64,000 bases of DNA from Streptomyces sp. NBC_00525 (GTDB lineage: Bacteria > Actinomycetota > Actinomycetes > Streptomycetales > Streptomycetaceae): assembly GCF_036346595.1 (NCBI RefSeq), contig NZ_CP107834.1, positions 4,154,001 through 4,218,000 of the forward strand. Reading direction: 5' to 3'. Position 1 is the stretch's first letter. Each line of letters starts with the position of its first letter. This document shows, one piece after another, positions 44,043 to 53,195 of this stretch. Under the pieces are notes generated by a model. It saw nothing but the letters and a program-made list of their open reading frames with translations, made no database searches and was not told the DNA's origin. The translations under genes were made by a program, and so were the position numbers.

Positions 44043-46444
44043 CCGCCACCCGTGCGACGGGGCCGCTGCTGCTGGGCGTCCGGCACCACGGCCCCGGCTC
44101 GGCCCGCGCCGTCCGCGCCGCCCTCGACGCGGCGAACCCGCAGGCCGTGCTCATCGAGGGCCCGCCCGAGGCCGACGCGCTGCTCCCGCTCGCCGCCGAC
44201 GAGGAGATGCGGCCCCCGGTCGCCCTCCTCGCCCACGCGGTGGACGACCCCGGACGGGCGGCGTTCTGGCCGTTCGCCGAGTTCTCGCCCGAGTGGATCG
44301 CGATCCGCTGGGCCCTCGCCCACGACGTGCCCGTCCGCTTCATCGACCTGCCCGCCGCGCACTCGCTGGCCATGGAGGAGCCGGACCGGGAAGCCGCCGC
44401 GACCGACGGGGACGGGGACGGCGAGACCGGCGAACAGCCCGCCCCCGAGTCCGTCACCGCCCCCGTCGACCCCATCCGGGTGCTCGCCGAGACCGCCGGA
44501 TACGACGACCCCGAGCGCTGGTGGGAGGACGTCGTCGAGCACCGTGTACCCGGCGGCGACGAGGCGGTGGGAGCGCTCGACGCGTTCGCCGCCCTCGGCG
44601 AGGCGATGACCGCGCTGCGCGAGGCGTACGGCGACGGCGGACACCCCAGGGACGCCGTGCGCGAGGCGTACATGCGCATCCAGCTGCGGACCGCCGCCAA
44701 GGAGTTCGGCGACGACTTCGCCGTGGTGTGCGGCGCCTGGCACGTCCCCGCCCTGCGCACGCGCACCACGCTCACCGCCGACCGGGCCCTGCTCAAGGGC
44801 CTGCCCAAGGCCAAGGCCGAACTGACCTGGGTGCCCTGGAACCACCGCAGGCTCGCCCGGCACAGCGGCTACGGCGCCGGCATCGAGTCGCCCGGCTGGT
44901 ACGAGCACCTGTTCACCGCGCGGGACCGCCCCATCGAGCGCTGGATGACGAAAGTCGCCGGACTCCTGCGCGACGAGGACCGGTTCGTCTCGTCCGCCCA
45001 CGTCATCGAGGCCGTCCGGCTCGCCGAGACCCTCGCCGCCATGCGCGGCCGGCCGCTCGCCGGACTCAGCGAGACGACCGACGCCGTCCGGGCCGTCATG
45101 TGCGACGGCTCCGACATCCCGCTCGCCCTCGTCCACGACCGCCTCGTCGTCGGCACCACGCTCGGCGAGGTCCCCGACACCGCCCCCGCCGTCCCCCTCC
45201 AGCGCGACCTCACCCGCCTCCAGCGCACCCTGCGGCTCAAGCCGGAGGCGGGCGACCGGGACATCGAGCTGGACCTGCGCAAGGACACCGACGCCGCCCG
45301 CAGCCGCCTGCTGCACCGGCTGCGCCTCCTCGGCGTCGGCTGGGGCGAGCCGGGCACCGGCCGCAACGGCACCGGCACCTTCCGGGAGAGCTGGCGGCTG
45401 CGCTGGGAGCCCGAGCTGTACGTCCGCGTCGCGGAAGCCGGCGTCTGGGGCACCACCGTGCTCTCCGCCGCCACCGCGCGCGCCGAGTCGGACGCCCTGG
45501 GGGCCACCGCCCTCGCCGAGGTCACCGCGCTGGCCGAGCGCTGCCTGCTCGCCGACCTGCCCGACGCCCTGCCCGTCGTGATGCGGGCCCTCGCGGACCG
45601 GGCCGCGCTCGACTCCGACGTCGGACACCTCGCGGACGCCCTGCCCGCCCTCGCCCGCACCCTGCGCTACGGCGACGTCCGCGCCACGGACACCACCGCC
45701 CTCGCCGGGGTCGCGGCCGGCCTCGCGGAACGGATCTGCGTCGGCCTGCCGCCCGCCTGCACCGGACTGGACGCCGAGGGCGCGGAGGCGCTGCGCCGCC
45801 AGGTGGACGGCGTGCACACCGCGATCGGCCTGCTCGCCGGCACCGTCCCTTCGAGCGCGGACGGCCTGCGGACGCGGTGGCGTGCCGTGCTGCACAAGCT
45901 CACCCTCCGGGACACGGTCGCGGGCGTCATCCGGGGCCGGGCCGCCCGCCTCCTCCTGGACGACGGCCACCTCGACCACGACGCCGCCGCCCGGCTGATG
46001 GGCCTCGCCCTCTCACCGGGCACCCCGCCGGCCGACGCCGCCGCCTGGATCGAGGGCTTCGTCGGCGGCGCGGCGGGCGGCGGCATGCTCCTCGTCCACG
46101 ACGAACGGCTGCTCGCCCTGGTCGACTCCTGGCTCACCGGCGTGCCCGCCGACACCTTCAACGACGTACTGCCGCTCCTGCGCCGTACGTTCTCGGCCTA
46201 CGAGTCCGGCGTCCGGCGCACCCTGGGCGACCTCGTGCGGCGCGGCCCGGTCGCGGGCCACCCGGCGGGGACCGGCTCCCCGGCGGGCGCGGCGGCGACG
46301 ATGCCCGGATTCGCCCCGGTCCTGGACACCGCCCGCGCCGACGCGGTGGTCCCGGTCCTGCGCCTGCTGCTCGGCCTGGACGAGCGCCCCGCGCCCGGCG
46401 CCCCCGCCCACCACGACCACCCGCACCTGGGGGAGACGGCATGA
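44039..46444 (+). CDS. DUF5682 family protein with TraB/ChaN-like histidine motifs
   Basis: An 801-residue soluble protein of the DUF5682 (YehM-like) family. The N-terminal domain begins GVRHHGPGSARAVRAAL, then VLIEGPPEADALLPL, VPVRFIDLPAAHS and, near residue 233, VVCGAWHVPALRT. This spacing of a G-x-R-H-H opening, an E-G-P and a G-x-W-H recalls the EreA/ChaN/TraB group of His/Glu-dependent hydrolases, though activity is unproven. The C-terminal 500 residues are helical with Arg/Asp-rich repeats. Its ATG overlaps the MoxR stop by four bases, and its own stop overlaps the VWA start in the same way, so the three proteins are co-translated and probably form one complex. Confidence 0.88.
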   Translation: MTATRATGPLLLGVRHHGPGSARAVRAALDAANPQAVLIEGPPEADALLPLAADEEMRPPVALLAHAVDDPGRAAFWPFAEFSPEWIAIRWALAHDVPVRFIDLPAAHSLAMEEPDREAAATDGDGDGETGEQPAPESVTAPVDPIRVLAETAGYDDPERWWEDVVEHRVPGGDEAVGALDAFAALGEAMTALREAYGDGGHPRDAVREAYMRIQLRTAAKEFGDDFAVVCGAWHVPALRTRTTLTADRALLKGLPKAKAELTWVPWNHRRLARHSGYGAGIESPGWYEHLFTARDRPIERWMTKVAGLLRDEDRFVSSAHVIEAVRLAETLAAMRGRPLAGLSETTDAVRAVMCDGSDIPLALVHDRLVVGTTLGEVPDTAPAVPLQRDLTRLQRTLRLKPEAGDRDIELDLRKDTDAARSRLLHRLRLLGVGWGEPGTGRNGTGTFRESWRLRWEPELYVRVAEAGVWGTTVLSAATARAESDALGATALAEVTALAERCLLADLPDALPVVMRALADRAALDSDVGHLADALPALARTLRYGDVRATDTTALAGVAAGLAERICVGLPPACTGLDAEGAEALRRQVDGVHTAIGLLAGTVPSSADGLRTRWRAVLHKLTLRDTVAGVIRGRAARLLLDDGHLDHDAAARLMGLALSPGTPPADAAAWIEGFVGGAAGGGMLLVHDERLLALVDSWLTGVPADTFNDVLPLLRRTFSAYESGVRRTLGDLVRRGPVAGHPAGTGSPAGAAATMPGFAPVLDTARADAVVPVLRLLLGLDERPAPGAPAHHDHPHLGETA

Positions 46445-47676
46445 CCACGACCACCGACACCCCGGCCACCGACGGCCCGGCTCTCGACACCCCGGCCACC
46501 GCCACCGCCCAGGACGAGCGGCTGCGCCGCTGGCGCATGGTCCTCGGCGCCGACAGCGAGGAGAGCACCGGCCGCCGGCTCACCGGCCGCGACGCCGCGA
46601 TGGACCAGGCCCTCACCGCCCTCTACGGCAGCGGCGGACGCGAAGGGGGCCGCAACAACGGGGGCCGTTCCGCCGGACTCGGCGGTTCCGCGCCCTCCGT
46701 GGCCCGCTGGCTCGGCGACATCCGGACGTACTTCCCCAGCTCCGTCGTCCAGGTCATGCAGCGCGACGCCATCGACCGCCTCGGCCTCTCCGCGCTCCTG
46801 CTCGAACCGGAGATGCTGGAGGCCGTCGAGGCCGACGTACACCTCGTCGGCACCCTGCTCTCGCTCAACAAGGCCATGCCCGAGACGACGAAGGAGACCG
46901 CGCGCGCCGTGGTCCGCAAGGTCGTCGAGCAGCTGGAGAAGCGGCTCACCACCCGCACCCGCGCCACGCTCACCGGCGCGCTCGACCGGTCCGCCAAGAT
47001 CAGCCGCCCCCGCCACCACGACATCGACTGGGACCGCACCATCCGGGCCAACCTCAAGAACTACCTGGAGCTGCCCGGCCAGGACGGCGCCGGCACGGTC
47101 GTACCCGAACGGCTCATCGGCTACGGGCGGGCCGCGCAGTCGGTGAAGAAGGACGTCATCCTCTGCATCGACCAGTCGGGATCGATGGCCGCCTCCGTCG
47201 TCTACGCGTCGGTGTTCGGCGCCGTGCTCGCCTCGATGCGCGCCCTGCGCACCCGGCTCGTCGTCTTCGACACGGCGGTCGTCGACCTCACCGACCAGCT
47301 GGACGACCCCGTGGACGTCCTGTTCGGCACCCAGCTCGGTGGCGGCACCGACATCAACCGCGCCCTGGCCTACTGCCAGTCCCGGATCACCCGGCCGGCC
47401 GAAACCGTCGTCGTGCTCATCAGCGACCTCTACGAGGGCGGCATCCGCAACGAGATGCTGAAGCGGGTCGCGGCGATGAAGGCGTCCGGGGTGCAGTTCG
47501 TGACCCTGCTCGCCCTGTCCGACGAGGGCGCCCCGGCCTACGACCGCGACCACGCCGCGGCCCTGTCCGCGCTGGGCGCCCCGGCCTTCGCCTGCACCCC
47601 GGACCTCTTCCCCGACGTGATGGCCGCCGCGATCGAGAAGCGGCCCCTGCCGATACCCGACAAGGAGCCCGTATGA
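46441..47676 (+). CDS. VWA domain protein (CoxE/YehP-like), partner of the MoxR ATPase
   Basis: A 411-residue protein. The first 200 residues are helical and charged. The von Willebrand factor A domain occupies about 235-400 with an intact metal-ion-dependent adhesion site: DQSGSMA (DxSxS), the Thr in LGGGTDINRAL and the Asp in LISDLYEGG. VWA proteins in MoxR operons are thought to recognise substrates or recruit the ATPase. No signal peptide or span is seen, so it is cytoplasmic. The ATG overlaps the DUF5682 stop (ATGA). Last gene of the plus-strand arm of the cluster. Confidence 0.92.
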   Translation: MTTTTDTPATDGPALDTPATATAQDERLRRWRMVLGADSEESTGRRLTGRDAAMDQALTALYGSGGREGGRNNGGRSAGLGGSAPSVARWLGDIRTYFPSSVVQVMQRDAIDRLGLSALLLEPEMLEAVEADVHLVGTLLSLNKAMPETTKETARAVVRKVVEQLEKRLTTRTRATLTGALDRSAKISRPRHHDIDWDRTIRANLKNYLELPGQDGAGTVVPERLIGYGRAAQSVKKDVILCIDQSGSMAASVVYASVFGAVLASMRALRTRLVVFDTAVVDLTDQLDDPVDVLFGTQLGGGTDINRALAYCQSRITRPAETVVVLISDLYEGGIRNEMLKRVAAMKASGVQFVTLLALSDEGAPAYDRDHAAALSALGAPAFACTPDLFPDVMAAAIEKRPLPIPDKEPV

Positions 47677-47707
47677 CCCGCGGCCCACGGCCCCACCAGG
47701 GCGGATC

Positions 47708-47723
47708 TGTGACCGTAATCACC
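47708..47723 (+). promoter_or_regulatory. Crp-like palindrome upstream of sucC
   Basis: TGTGACCGTAATCACC matches the TGTGA-N6-TCACA plan at nine of ten fixed positions. A second TGTGA half-site is at 47731. Both lie 35-65 bases upstream of a TAACCT -10-like box (47768-47773) in the 225-base gap before sucC. Confidence 0.35.
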
Positions 47724-47901
47724 GTCCCGGTGTGATCTGCGATTTAGGGTCACGCGGGGCGCGGGGATAACCTGCGAGATGGACATGCCGCGTATTCGGT
47801 CACCGTGTGCGCTTTCCCAGTGACACCGCAGTCACGTTGCCCCTCGCGGCACGCCCACGCAGAAAACCAACCGCGAGACCATTGATAAGGGACGGACGCG
47901 C

Positions 47902-49083
47902 GTGGACCTGTTCGAGTACCAGGCGAGGGACCTCTTCGCCAAGCACGGTGTACCGGTGCTGGCCGGTGAAGTCATCGACACGCCTGAGGCAGCCCGCGAG
48001 GCGACCGAGCGGCTGGGCGGCAAGTCGGTCGTCAAGGCCCAGGTGAAGGTCGGCGGCCGCGGCAAGGCCGGCGGTGTGAAGCTGGCGGCCGACCCCGACG
48101 AGGCGGTCGCCCGCGCGACCGACATCCTCGGCATGGACATCAAGGGCCACACGGTCCACAAGGTGATGATCGCCGAGCTGTCCCCGGAGATCGATTCGGA
48201 GTACTACGTCTCCTACCTCCTGGACCGCACCAACCGCACCTTCCTGGCCATGGCCTCGGTGCAGGGCGGCATGGACATCGAGGAGGTCGCGGAGAAGACC
48301 CCCGAGGCCCTCGCCAAGGTCCCGGTCAACGCCGTCGACGGCGTCACGATCGAGAAGGCCCGCGAGATCGTCGCCCAGGCGAAGTTCCCGGCCGACGTGG
48401 CCGAGAAGGTCGCCGAGACCCTGGTCACCCTGTGGGACACCTTCGTCGCCGAGGACGCCCTCCTCGTCGAGGTCAACCCGCTGGTGAAGACCAAGGACGG
48501 CCGCATCCTGGCCCTGGACGGCAAGGTCTCGCTCGACGAGAACGCCGACTTCCGCCAGCCCGACCACGAGGCCCTCGAGGACAAGGCCGCGGCCAACCCG
48601 CTCGAGGCCGCCGCCAAGGCCAAGAACCTCAACTACGTCAAGCTCGACGGCGAGGTCGGCATCATCGGCAACGGCGCCGGTCTGGTCATGTCGACCCTGG
48701 ACGTCGTCGCGTACGCCGGTGAGAAGCACGGCAACGTGAAGCCGGCCAACTTCCTCGACATCGGTGGCGGCGCCTCCGCCGAGGTCATGGCCAACGGCCT
48801 GGAGATCATCCTCGGCGACTCGGACGTCAAGTCCGTCTTCGTCAACGTCTTCGGCGGCATCACCGCCTGCGACGAGGTCGCCAACGGCATCGTCCAGGCC
48901 CTCGAACTGCTCAAGTCGAAGGGCGAGGACGTCTCCAAGCCGCTCGTCGTGCGGCTCGACGGCAACAACGCGGAGCTGGGTCGCAAGATCCTCTCCGACG
49001 CGAACCACCCGCTCGTTCAGCGCGTGGACACCATGGACGGCGCGGCCGACAAGGCCGCCGAGCTCGCCGCGGCTGCGAAGTAA
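47902..49083 (+). CDS. sucC: Succinyl-CoA synthetase (ADP-forming) beta subunit
   Basis: A 393-residue subunit of the TCA-cycle enzyme that converts succinyl-CoA to succinate with formation of ATP or GTP. The N-terminal ATP-grasp domain starts [19 protein letters not shown], with the nucleotide-site [16 protein letters not shown]. The C-terminal domain has [16 protein letters not shown] and [15 protein letters not shown]. Length and motifs are standard. The start is GTG at 47902, with AAGGGA upstream. sucD begins 21 bases after its stop, so the two form an operon driven from the 225-base upstream region. Confidence 0.97.
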   Translation: MDLFEYQARDLFAKHGVPVLAGEVIDTPEAAREATERLGGKSVVKAQVKVGGRGKAGGVKLAADPDEAVARATDILGMDIKGHTVHKVMIAELSPEIDSEYYVSYLLDRTNRTFLAMASVQGGMDIEEVAEKTPEALAKVPVNAVDGVTIEKAREIVAQAKFPADVAEKVAETLVTLWDTFVAEDALLVEVNPLVKTKDGRILALDGKVSLDENADFRQPDHEALEDKAAANPLEAAAKAKNLNYVKLDGEVGIIGNGAGLVMSTLDVVAYAGEKHGNVKPANFLDIGGGASAEVMANGLEIILGDSDVKSVFVNVFGGITACDEVANGIVQALELLKSKGEDVSKPLVVRLDGNNAELGRKILSDANHPLVQRVDTMDGAADKAAELAAAAK

Positions 49084-49104
49084 GGAAGAGGGACTCAGAC
49101 CACC

Positions 49105-49989
49105 ATGGCTATCTTCCTCACCAAGGACAGCAAGGTCATCGTCCAGGGGATGACCGGCGCCACGGGCATGAAGCACACGAAGCTCATGCTGGGTGACGGC
49201 ACCAACATCGTCGGCGGTGTGAACCCGCGCAAGGCCGGCACGACCGTCGACTTCGACGGCACCGAGGTACCCGTGTTCGGTACCGTCGCCGAGGCGATGG
49301 AGAAGACCGGCGCCGACGTGTCCGTCCTCTTCGTGCCGCCGGCCTTCGCGAAGGCCGCCGTCATCGAGGCGATCGACGCCGAGATCCCGCTCGCCGTCGT
49401 GATCACCGAGGGCATCGCCGTCCACGACTCGGCCGCCTTCTGGGCGTACGCCGGCTCCAAGGGCAACAAGACCCGGATCATCGGTCCGAACTGCCCCGGC
49501 CTGATCACCCCCGGCCAGTCCAACGCCGGCATCATCCCGGGCGACATCACCAAGCCCGGCCGCATCGGCCTCGTGTCCAAGTCCGGCACGCTGACCTACC
49601 AGATGATGTACGAGCTGCGCGACATCGGCTTCTCGTCCGCCGTCGGCATCGGTGGCGACCCGGTCATCGGCACCACGCACATCGACGCCCTCGCGGCGTT
49701 CGAGGCGGACCCCGACACCGACCTGATCGTCATGATCGGCGAGATCGGCGGCGACGCCGAGGAGCGTGCGGCCGACTTCATCAAGGCCAACGTCACCAAG
49801 CCGGTCGTCGGCTACGTCGCGGGCTTCACCGCCCCCGAGGGCAAGACCATGGGCCACGCCGGCGCCATCGTCTCCGGCTCCTCCGGCACCGCCGCGGCGA
49901 AGAAGGAGGCCCTCGAGGCCGCCGGTGTGAAGGTCGGCAAGACCCCGACCGAGACCGCCAAGCTGGCGCGCGAGATCCTCGACGCCTGA
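49105..49989 (+). CDS. sucD: Succinyl-CoA synthetase alpha subunit
   Basis: A 294-residue subunit that binds CoA and carries the phosphohistidine. The CoA-binding Rossmann domain reads [18 protein letters not shown]. The catalytic His251 is in [20 protein letters not shown], and the ligase segment is [14 protein letters not shown]. It pairs with SucC encoded just upstream (21-base gap with GGAAGAGGGA). A very strong hairpin follows, ending the operon. Confidence 0.97.
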   Translation: MAIFLTKDSKVIVQGMTGATGMKHTKLMLGDGTNIVGGVNPRKAGTTVDFDGTEVPVFGTVAEAMEKTGADVSVLFVPPAFAKAAVIEAIDAEIPLAVVITEGIAVHDSAAFWAYAGSKGNKTRIIGPNCPGLITPGQSNAGIIPGDITKPGRIGLVSKSGTLTYQMMYELRDIGFSSAVGIGGDPVIGTTHIDALAAFEADPDTDLIVMIGEIGGDAEERAADFIKANVTKPVVGYVAGFTAPEGKTMGHAGAIVSGSSGTAAAKKEALEAAGVKVGKTPTETAKLAREILDA

Positions 49990-50032
49990 CGCGGGCCGCC
50001 GCGCGTCCGCGCGGCAGCACGTCACCGCACAT

Positions 50033-50076
50033 ACGACGCGGGCCCGTCCCCCAGCAGGGGGGCGGGCCCGCGTCGT
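50033..50076. terminator. Strong terminator after sucCD
   Basis: A 20-bp stem (50033-50052 with 50057-50076, one T-G pair) with loop AGCA. It lies between sucD and the convergent stop at 50092 and can serve both. Confidence 0.9.
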
Positions 50077-50091
50077 CGTACGCCGGTCGGC

Positions 50092-51300
50092 TCAGCCCGC
50101 CTCGGGGATCAGCCGGGCCGGACCGTGGAACAGCTCGTCCCCGAGCTTCTTGCGCAGCTTCACGTCCTGCGGCGACAGCTTCTGCGGACCGCCGACCGGG
50201 GGCACCCCGCCGACCTTCTGGGCCGGTGCGGGCGGCGTCTCGTACTTGCGTGGCGCCGTCGCCAGCGTGATCAGCGTCAGTCCGACGATCAGCACCGTGA
50301 ACGCGATGGCCGTCCTGGCCCACAACTGCGCCTTGCGCTCACTGCCCGTACGGATCAGCTCCGGCACGGGCAGCGGGGCGGCGGGGCCGCTGCGGGCGAG
50401 CGTCCCCAGCTGCTCGTGGATCAGCTCCGGCTCCGACACCTCGGGCAGCCGCTCGGCGAGGGCCGCCCGCGCGGTCAGCAGCCGCCCGGCCGCCGCCCGC
50501 GTGCTCGCCTCGGTCTCCGCCGCCGTCTCCGGCAGCCCCAGCCCCACGCCGTCGTGCAGCACCAGCGTGCGGCGGTACGCGGGCGGCAGGGCCAGCAGCG
50601 CGTCGAGCAGCGCACGGGGGACGGGCGCCTCCGGCGGCGGGTCGAGCCGCCGGTGCTCCCGGTTGAGCCGGCGCCACGGGGAGACCGCGTACTCGTACGC
50701 CGCCGCCCGCACCCAGCCCACCGGGTCGCGGTCCACCGCGACCTCCGGCCAGCGCTCCCAGGCCAGCTCGAACGCCTTCGCCACGGCGGCACGGGAGAGC
50801 GCCCGGCGCCCGGTGAGCAGATACGTCTGCCGGAGGAGGGGCGCGGCGGCGTACCGGTACAGCGCGTCGAACGCCTCGGCGGGGCCGGTGTCGGCGGGGC
50901 CGTCCGGAACGTCCGGCTCCACCACGGGCTCGGGCTGCGACTGCACCACGTGCACCGGCTCTGGCGACTCCACCGGCTCCGGCGATACGGGCTCCGGCGA
51001 TACGGGCTCCGGCGGCTCCACCGGCTTCGGCGGGGCAGCGACCGGAGCAGCCACCGGGGCAGCCACCGGGGCGGCGGGGGCTGTCTCGGCCGGGCCGAGC
51101 AGCAGGCGGGCGTACGCCTCCCGTTTGCGCCCGCGGGGGTTGGTCCGGCCGGTCTCCCAGGCGCGTACCGTCGCCCGGGTGACGCCCACGGCCGCCGCCA
51201 CCTGGTCCTCCGTCAGCGACTTCGCCTCGCGCAGTCTCCGCCGCTCCTTCGGCGAGGGGAGCGGCGGCGCGGCGGCGGTTTCGGACGTGCTCTGCGTCAT
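50092..51300 (-). CDS. XRE-type HTH / sigma-70-like / membrane-span fusion protein
   Basis: A 402-residue protein. Residues 20-66 form a helix-turn-helix of XRE type (LREAKSLTEDQVAAAVGVTR, then VRAWETGRTNP). A Pro/Glu/Val-rich linker (75-130, repeats of E-P-V-S-P) follows. Residues 150-330 resemble ECF sigma factor regions 2 and 4 (AFDALYRYAAAPLLRQTYLL with DPVGWVRAAAYEY; LPPAYRRTLVLHDGVGLGLPETA). A single span near 345-365 ends in a short outer tail. The start at 51300 has no ribosome site, and the upstream AT-rich region contains TATACGTTTATGTA, an imperfect palindrome. It may be a membrane-tethered regulator; whether the sigma-like part binds RNA polymerase is unknown. Confidence 0.8.
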   Translation of the reverse strand: MTQSTSETAAAPPLPSPKERRRLREAKSLTEDQVAAAVGVTRATVRAWETGRTNPRGRKREAYARLLLGPAETAPAAPVAAPVAAPVAAPPKPVEPPEPVSPEPVSPEPVESPEPVHVVQSQPEPVVEPDVPDGPADTGPAEAFDALYRYAAAPLLRQTYLLTGRRALSRAAVAKAFELAWERWPEVAVDRDPVGWVRAAAYEYAVSPWRRLNREHRRLDPPPEAPVPRALLDALLALPPAYRRTLVLHDGVGLGLPETAAETEASTRAAAGRLLTARAALAERLPEVSEPELIHEQLGTLARSGPAAPLPVPELIRTGSERKAQLWARTAIAFTVLIVGLTLITLATAPRKYETPPAPAQKVGGVPPVGGPQKLSPQDVKLRKKLGDELFHGPARLIPEAG

Positions 51301-51416
51301 GAGGGCCGCCCAGACGACCCGCACCGGGTGAAAAAGTACATAAACGTATATTGATCGACACCCCGGCTGTTCGCCCGTTACACGGATTGAGCGCGTGTCG
51401 TTGGGAGCATGGCCGC

Positions 51417-53135
51417 GTGACCCAAGTGACCGAACGCAGCCCGTCGTTGTTACCTCCGCAGCAGGCGGGGCCAACCGTGCTGGTCGCGGCAGCGCTGCGC
51501 GGCGCGATCGCGGCCGGGCTCGGGCTGGGTTCCCTCGCCGTTCTCGTCGCCGCGCTCTGGATCAGTTCCCCGGCGCCGGACAGCGGCCCCGGTGAGGCGT
51601 TCCACGCGGCGGCCGCGCTGTGGCTGCTGGCGCACGGCGCCGAGCTGGTCAGGACCGCGACGCTGACCGGAGCCCCGGCGCCCGTGGGGGTCGTTCCGCT
51701 GCTGCTCGCTGTGCTGCCGGTGTGGCTGGTGCACCGGGCGGCCAGGGACGTCCTCGAACCCGACGAGGGGCGTGTCGCCCCGTCGCCCGGAGCCGCGTTC
51801 GCCCTGGTGACGGGCGGATACCTGCTGGTCGGCGGGGCGGTCGCGCTCTATGCGCGGGACACCTCGCTGTCCGCCCGCCCGCTCTCGCTGCTCCTGCCCG
51901 CCGCGCTCGTCGTCGCGGCGGCAGCGGCGGCCGGGGTGTGGACGGCCTGCGGGTATCCGCTGGGCCCGCCGCCGTCCTGGGCGCCGGTACGGCTGCACGA
52001 GGCGATGGCACGCACCCGGTTCCTGCGGCGGGCCGACGCGGTGGGCCGGTCGGCGGCGGCGGGCACGGCGGTGCTGCTGGGCGGCGGGGCGCTGGTCGTG
52101 GCGTCGGCGCTGGTCTGGCACGGCGGCCCGGCGCAGGACTCGTTCCTGCGGCTCGCCGACGACTGGGGCGGCCGGGTCGCCGTACTCCTGCTGGCGCTGG
52201 GCCTGGTGCCCAACGCGGCGGTGTGGGGTGCGGCGTACGGGCTCGGCCCGGGCTTCGCGCTCGGTACGGCGTCCACGGTCACCCCGCTCGCCTTCACCGG
52301 CCCGCCGGCCGTTCCGGACTTCCCGCTGCTGGCCGCGATGCCGGCCCAGGGCCCTGGCACCCCGCTGAACTGGGCGGCCGGGGCGGTCCCGGTGGCGGCC
52401 GCGCTGGCCGTCGCCCGGTTCGCGGTGGGCCGGGCGGCGCCTCGGGACGGTGTACGCGAGGAGGCGTGGGGCGCGGGGGAGACCGCGCTCACCGCCGCGC
52501 TGGGGGCGCTGGGCTGCGGGATCGGCGCGGCGGTGCTGGCGGCGGCGTCCGGGGGCCCGCTCGGCACGCACGCCCTGGCGGACTTCGGCCCGGTGTGGTG
52601 GCTCACCGGCGCGGCGGCCGTGGCGTGGACGACCGTCATCGGCGTCCCGGCGGCCCTGCTGCTGCGGGCCTGGCGGCTGCGCGGACGTACGCAGGAGGAG
52701 GACGGCGCTCCGGACACGGAGGACGCCGGGAAGGCCCGTAAGGCTGGGAAGGCCGGGAAGACCCGTAAGGCGGGGAAGGCCGCCGCACCCGCACCCGAAC
52801 CCGAAGCCGCGCCCGCACCCGCACCCGCGCCCACGTCGGCGCCCGTGCCCGCCGGGCCGACGGCCCCCGAGTCCCCGGAGGCCCCCCGCCGCCGCTGGTG
52901 GTCCCGCACCGGCCGCCGCGCGGCCGGGGAGGCCGCACCGCAGGCCGAGGGAACGCCCGCGCCCGCCCTCGTACCGCCGTCCGCCGGCGGGGAGGAGGCG
53001 GACCTCGACGCGTACGACTTCCTGCCGACCGACCCCTGGCACGCCCGGACGCCGGTGGACGGGCCCCCGGCCCCGTCCCCGCAGGCACCCCGCCTTCGGG
53101 GCGGCGACGCCCCCGGTGGGCCGGGCCCCGCCTGA
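51417..53135 (+). CDS. DUF6350 family multi-pass membrane protein
   Basis: A 572-residue integral membrane protein with about ten hydrophobic spans in residues 25-440, rich in Ala, Gly, Leu and Val, followed by a cytoplasmic tail of about 130 residues. The tail is first Lys/Gly-rich (repeated K-A-G-K), then Pro/Ala-rich with E-P-E-A-A-P-A-P repeats, and ends in acidic YDFLPTDPW. The DUF6350 family is actinobacterial and lies upstream of purN in many Streptomyces; a link to cell-division proteins has been suggested for relatives in mycobacteria (memory). The GTG at 51417 starts at TQVTERSP; an in-frame start at 51351 is less likely. Divergent from the HTH-sigma protein. Confidence 0.85.
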   Translation: MTQVTERSPSLLPPQQAGPTVLVAAALRGAIAAGLGLGSLAVLVAALWISSPAPDSGPGEAFHAAAALWLLAHGAELVRTATLTGAPAPVGVVPLLLAVLPVWLVHRAARDVLEPDEGRVAPSPGAAFALVTGGYLLVGGAVALYARDTSLSARPLSLLLPAALVVAAAAAAGVWTACGYPLGPPPSWAPVRLHEAMARTRFLRRADAVGRSAAAGTAVLLGGGALVVASALVWHGGPAQDSFLRLADDWGGRVAVLLLALGLVPNAAVWGAAYGLGPGFALGTASTVTPLAFTGPPAVPDFPLLAAMPAQGPGTPLNWAAGAVPVAAALAVARFAVGRAAPRDGVREEAWGAGETALTAALGALGCGIGAAVLAAASGGPLGTHALADFGPVWWLTGAAAVAWTTVIGVPAALLLRAWRLRGRTQEEDGAPDTEDAGKARKAGKAGKTRKAGKAAAPAPEPEAAPAPAPAPTSAPVPAGPTAPESPEAPRRRWWSRTGRRAAGEAAPQAEGTPAPALVPPSAGGEEADLDAYDFLPTDPWHARTPVDGPPAPSPQAPRLRGGDAPGGPGPA

Positions 53136-53195
53136 GTACCGGGCGGGGCCCCGACCCCGGCTCCGGGTCCCCTTGGACAGAGACGGGTCCGGCCG

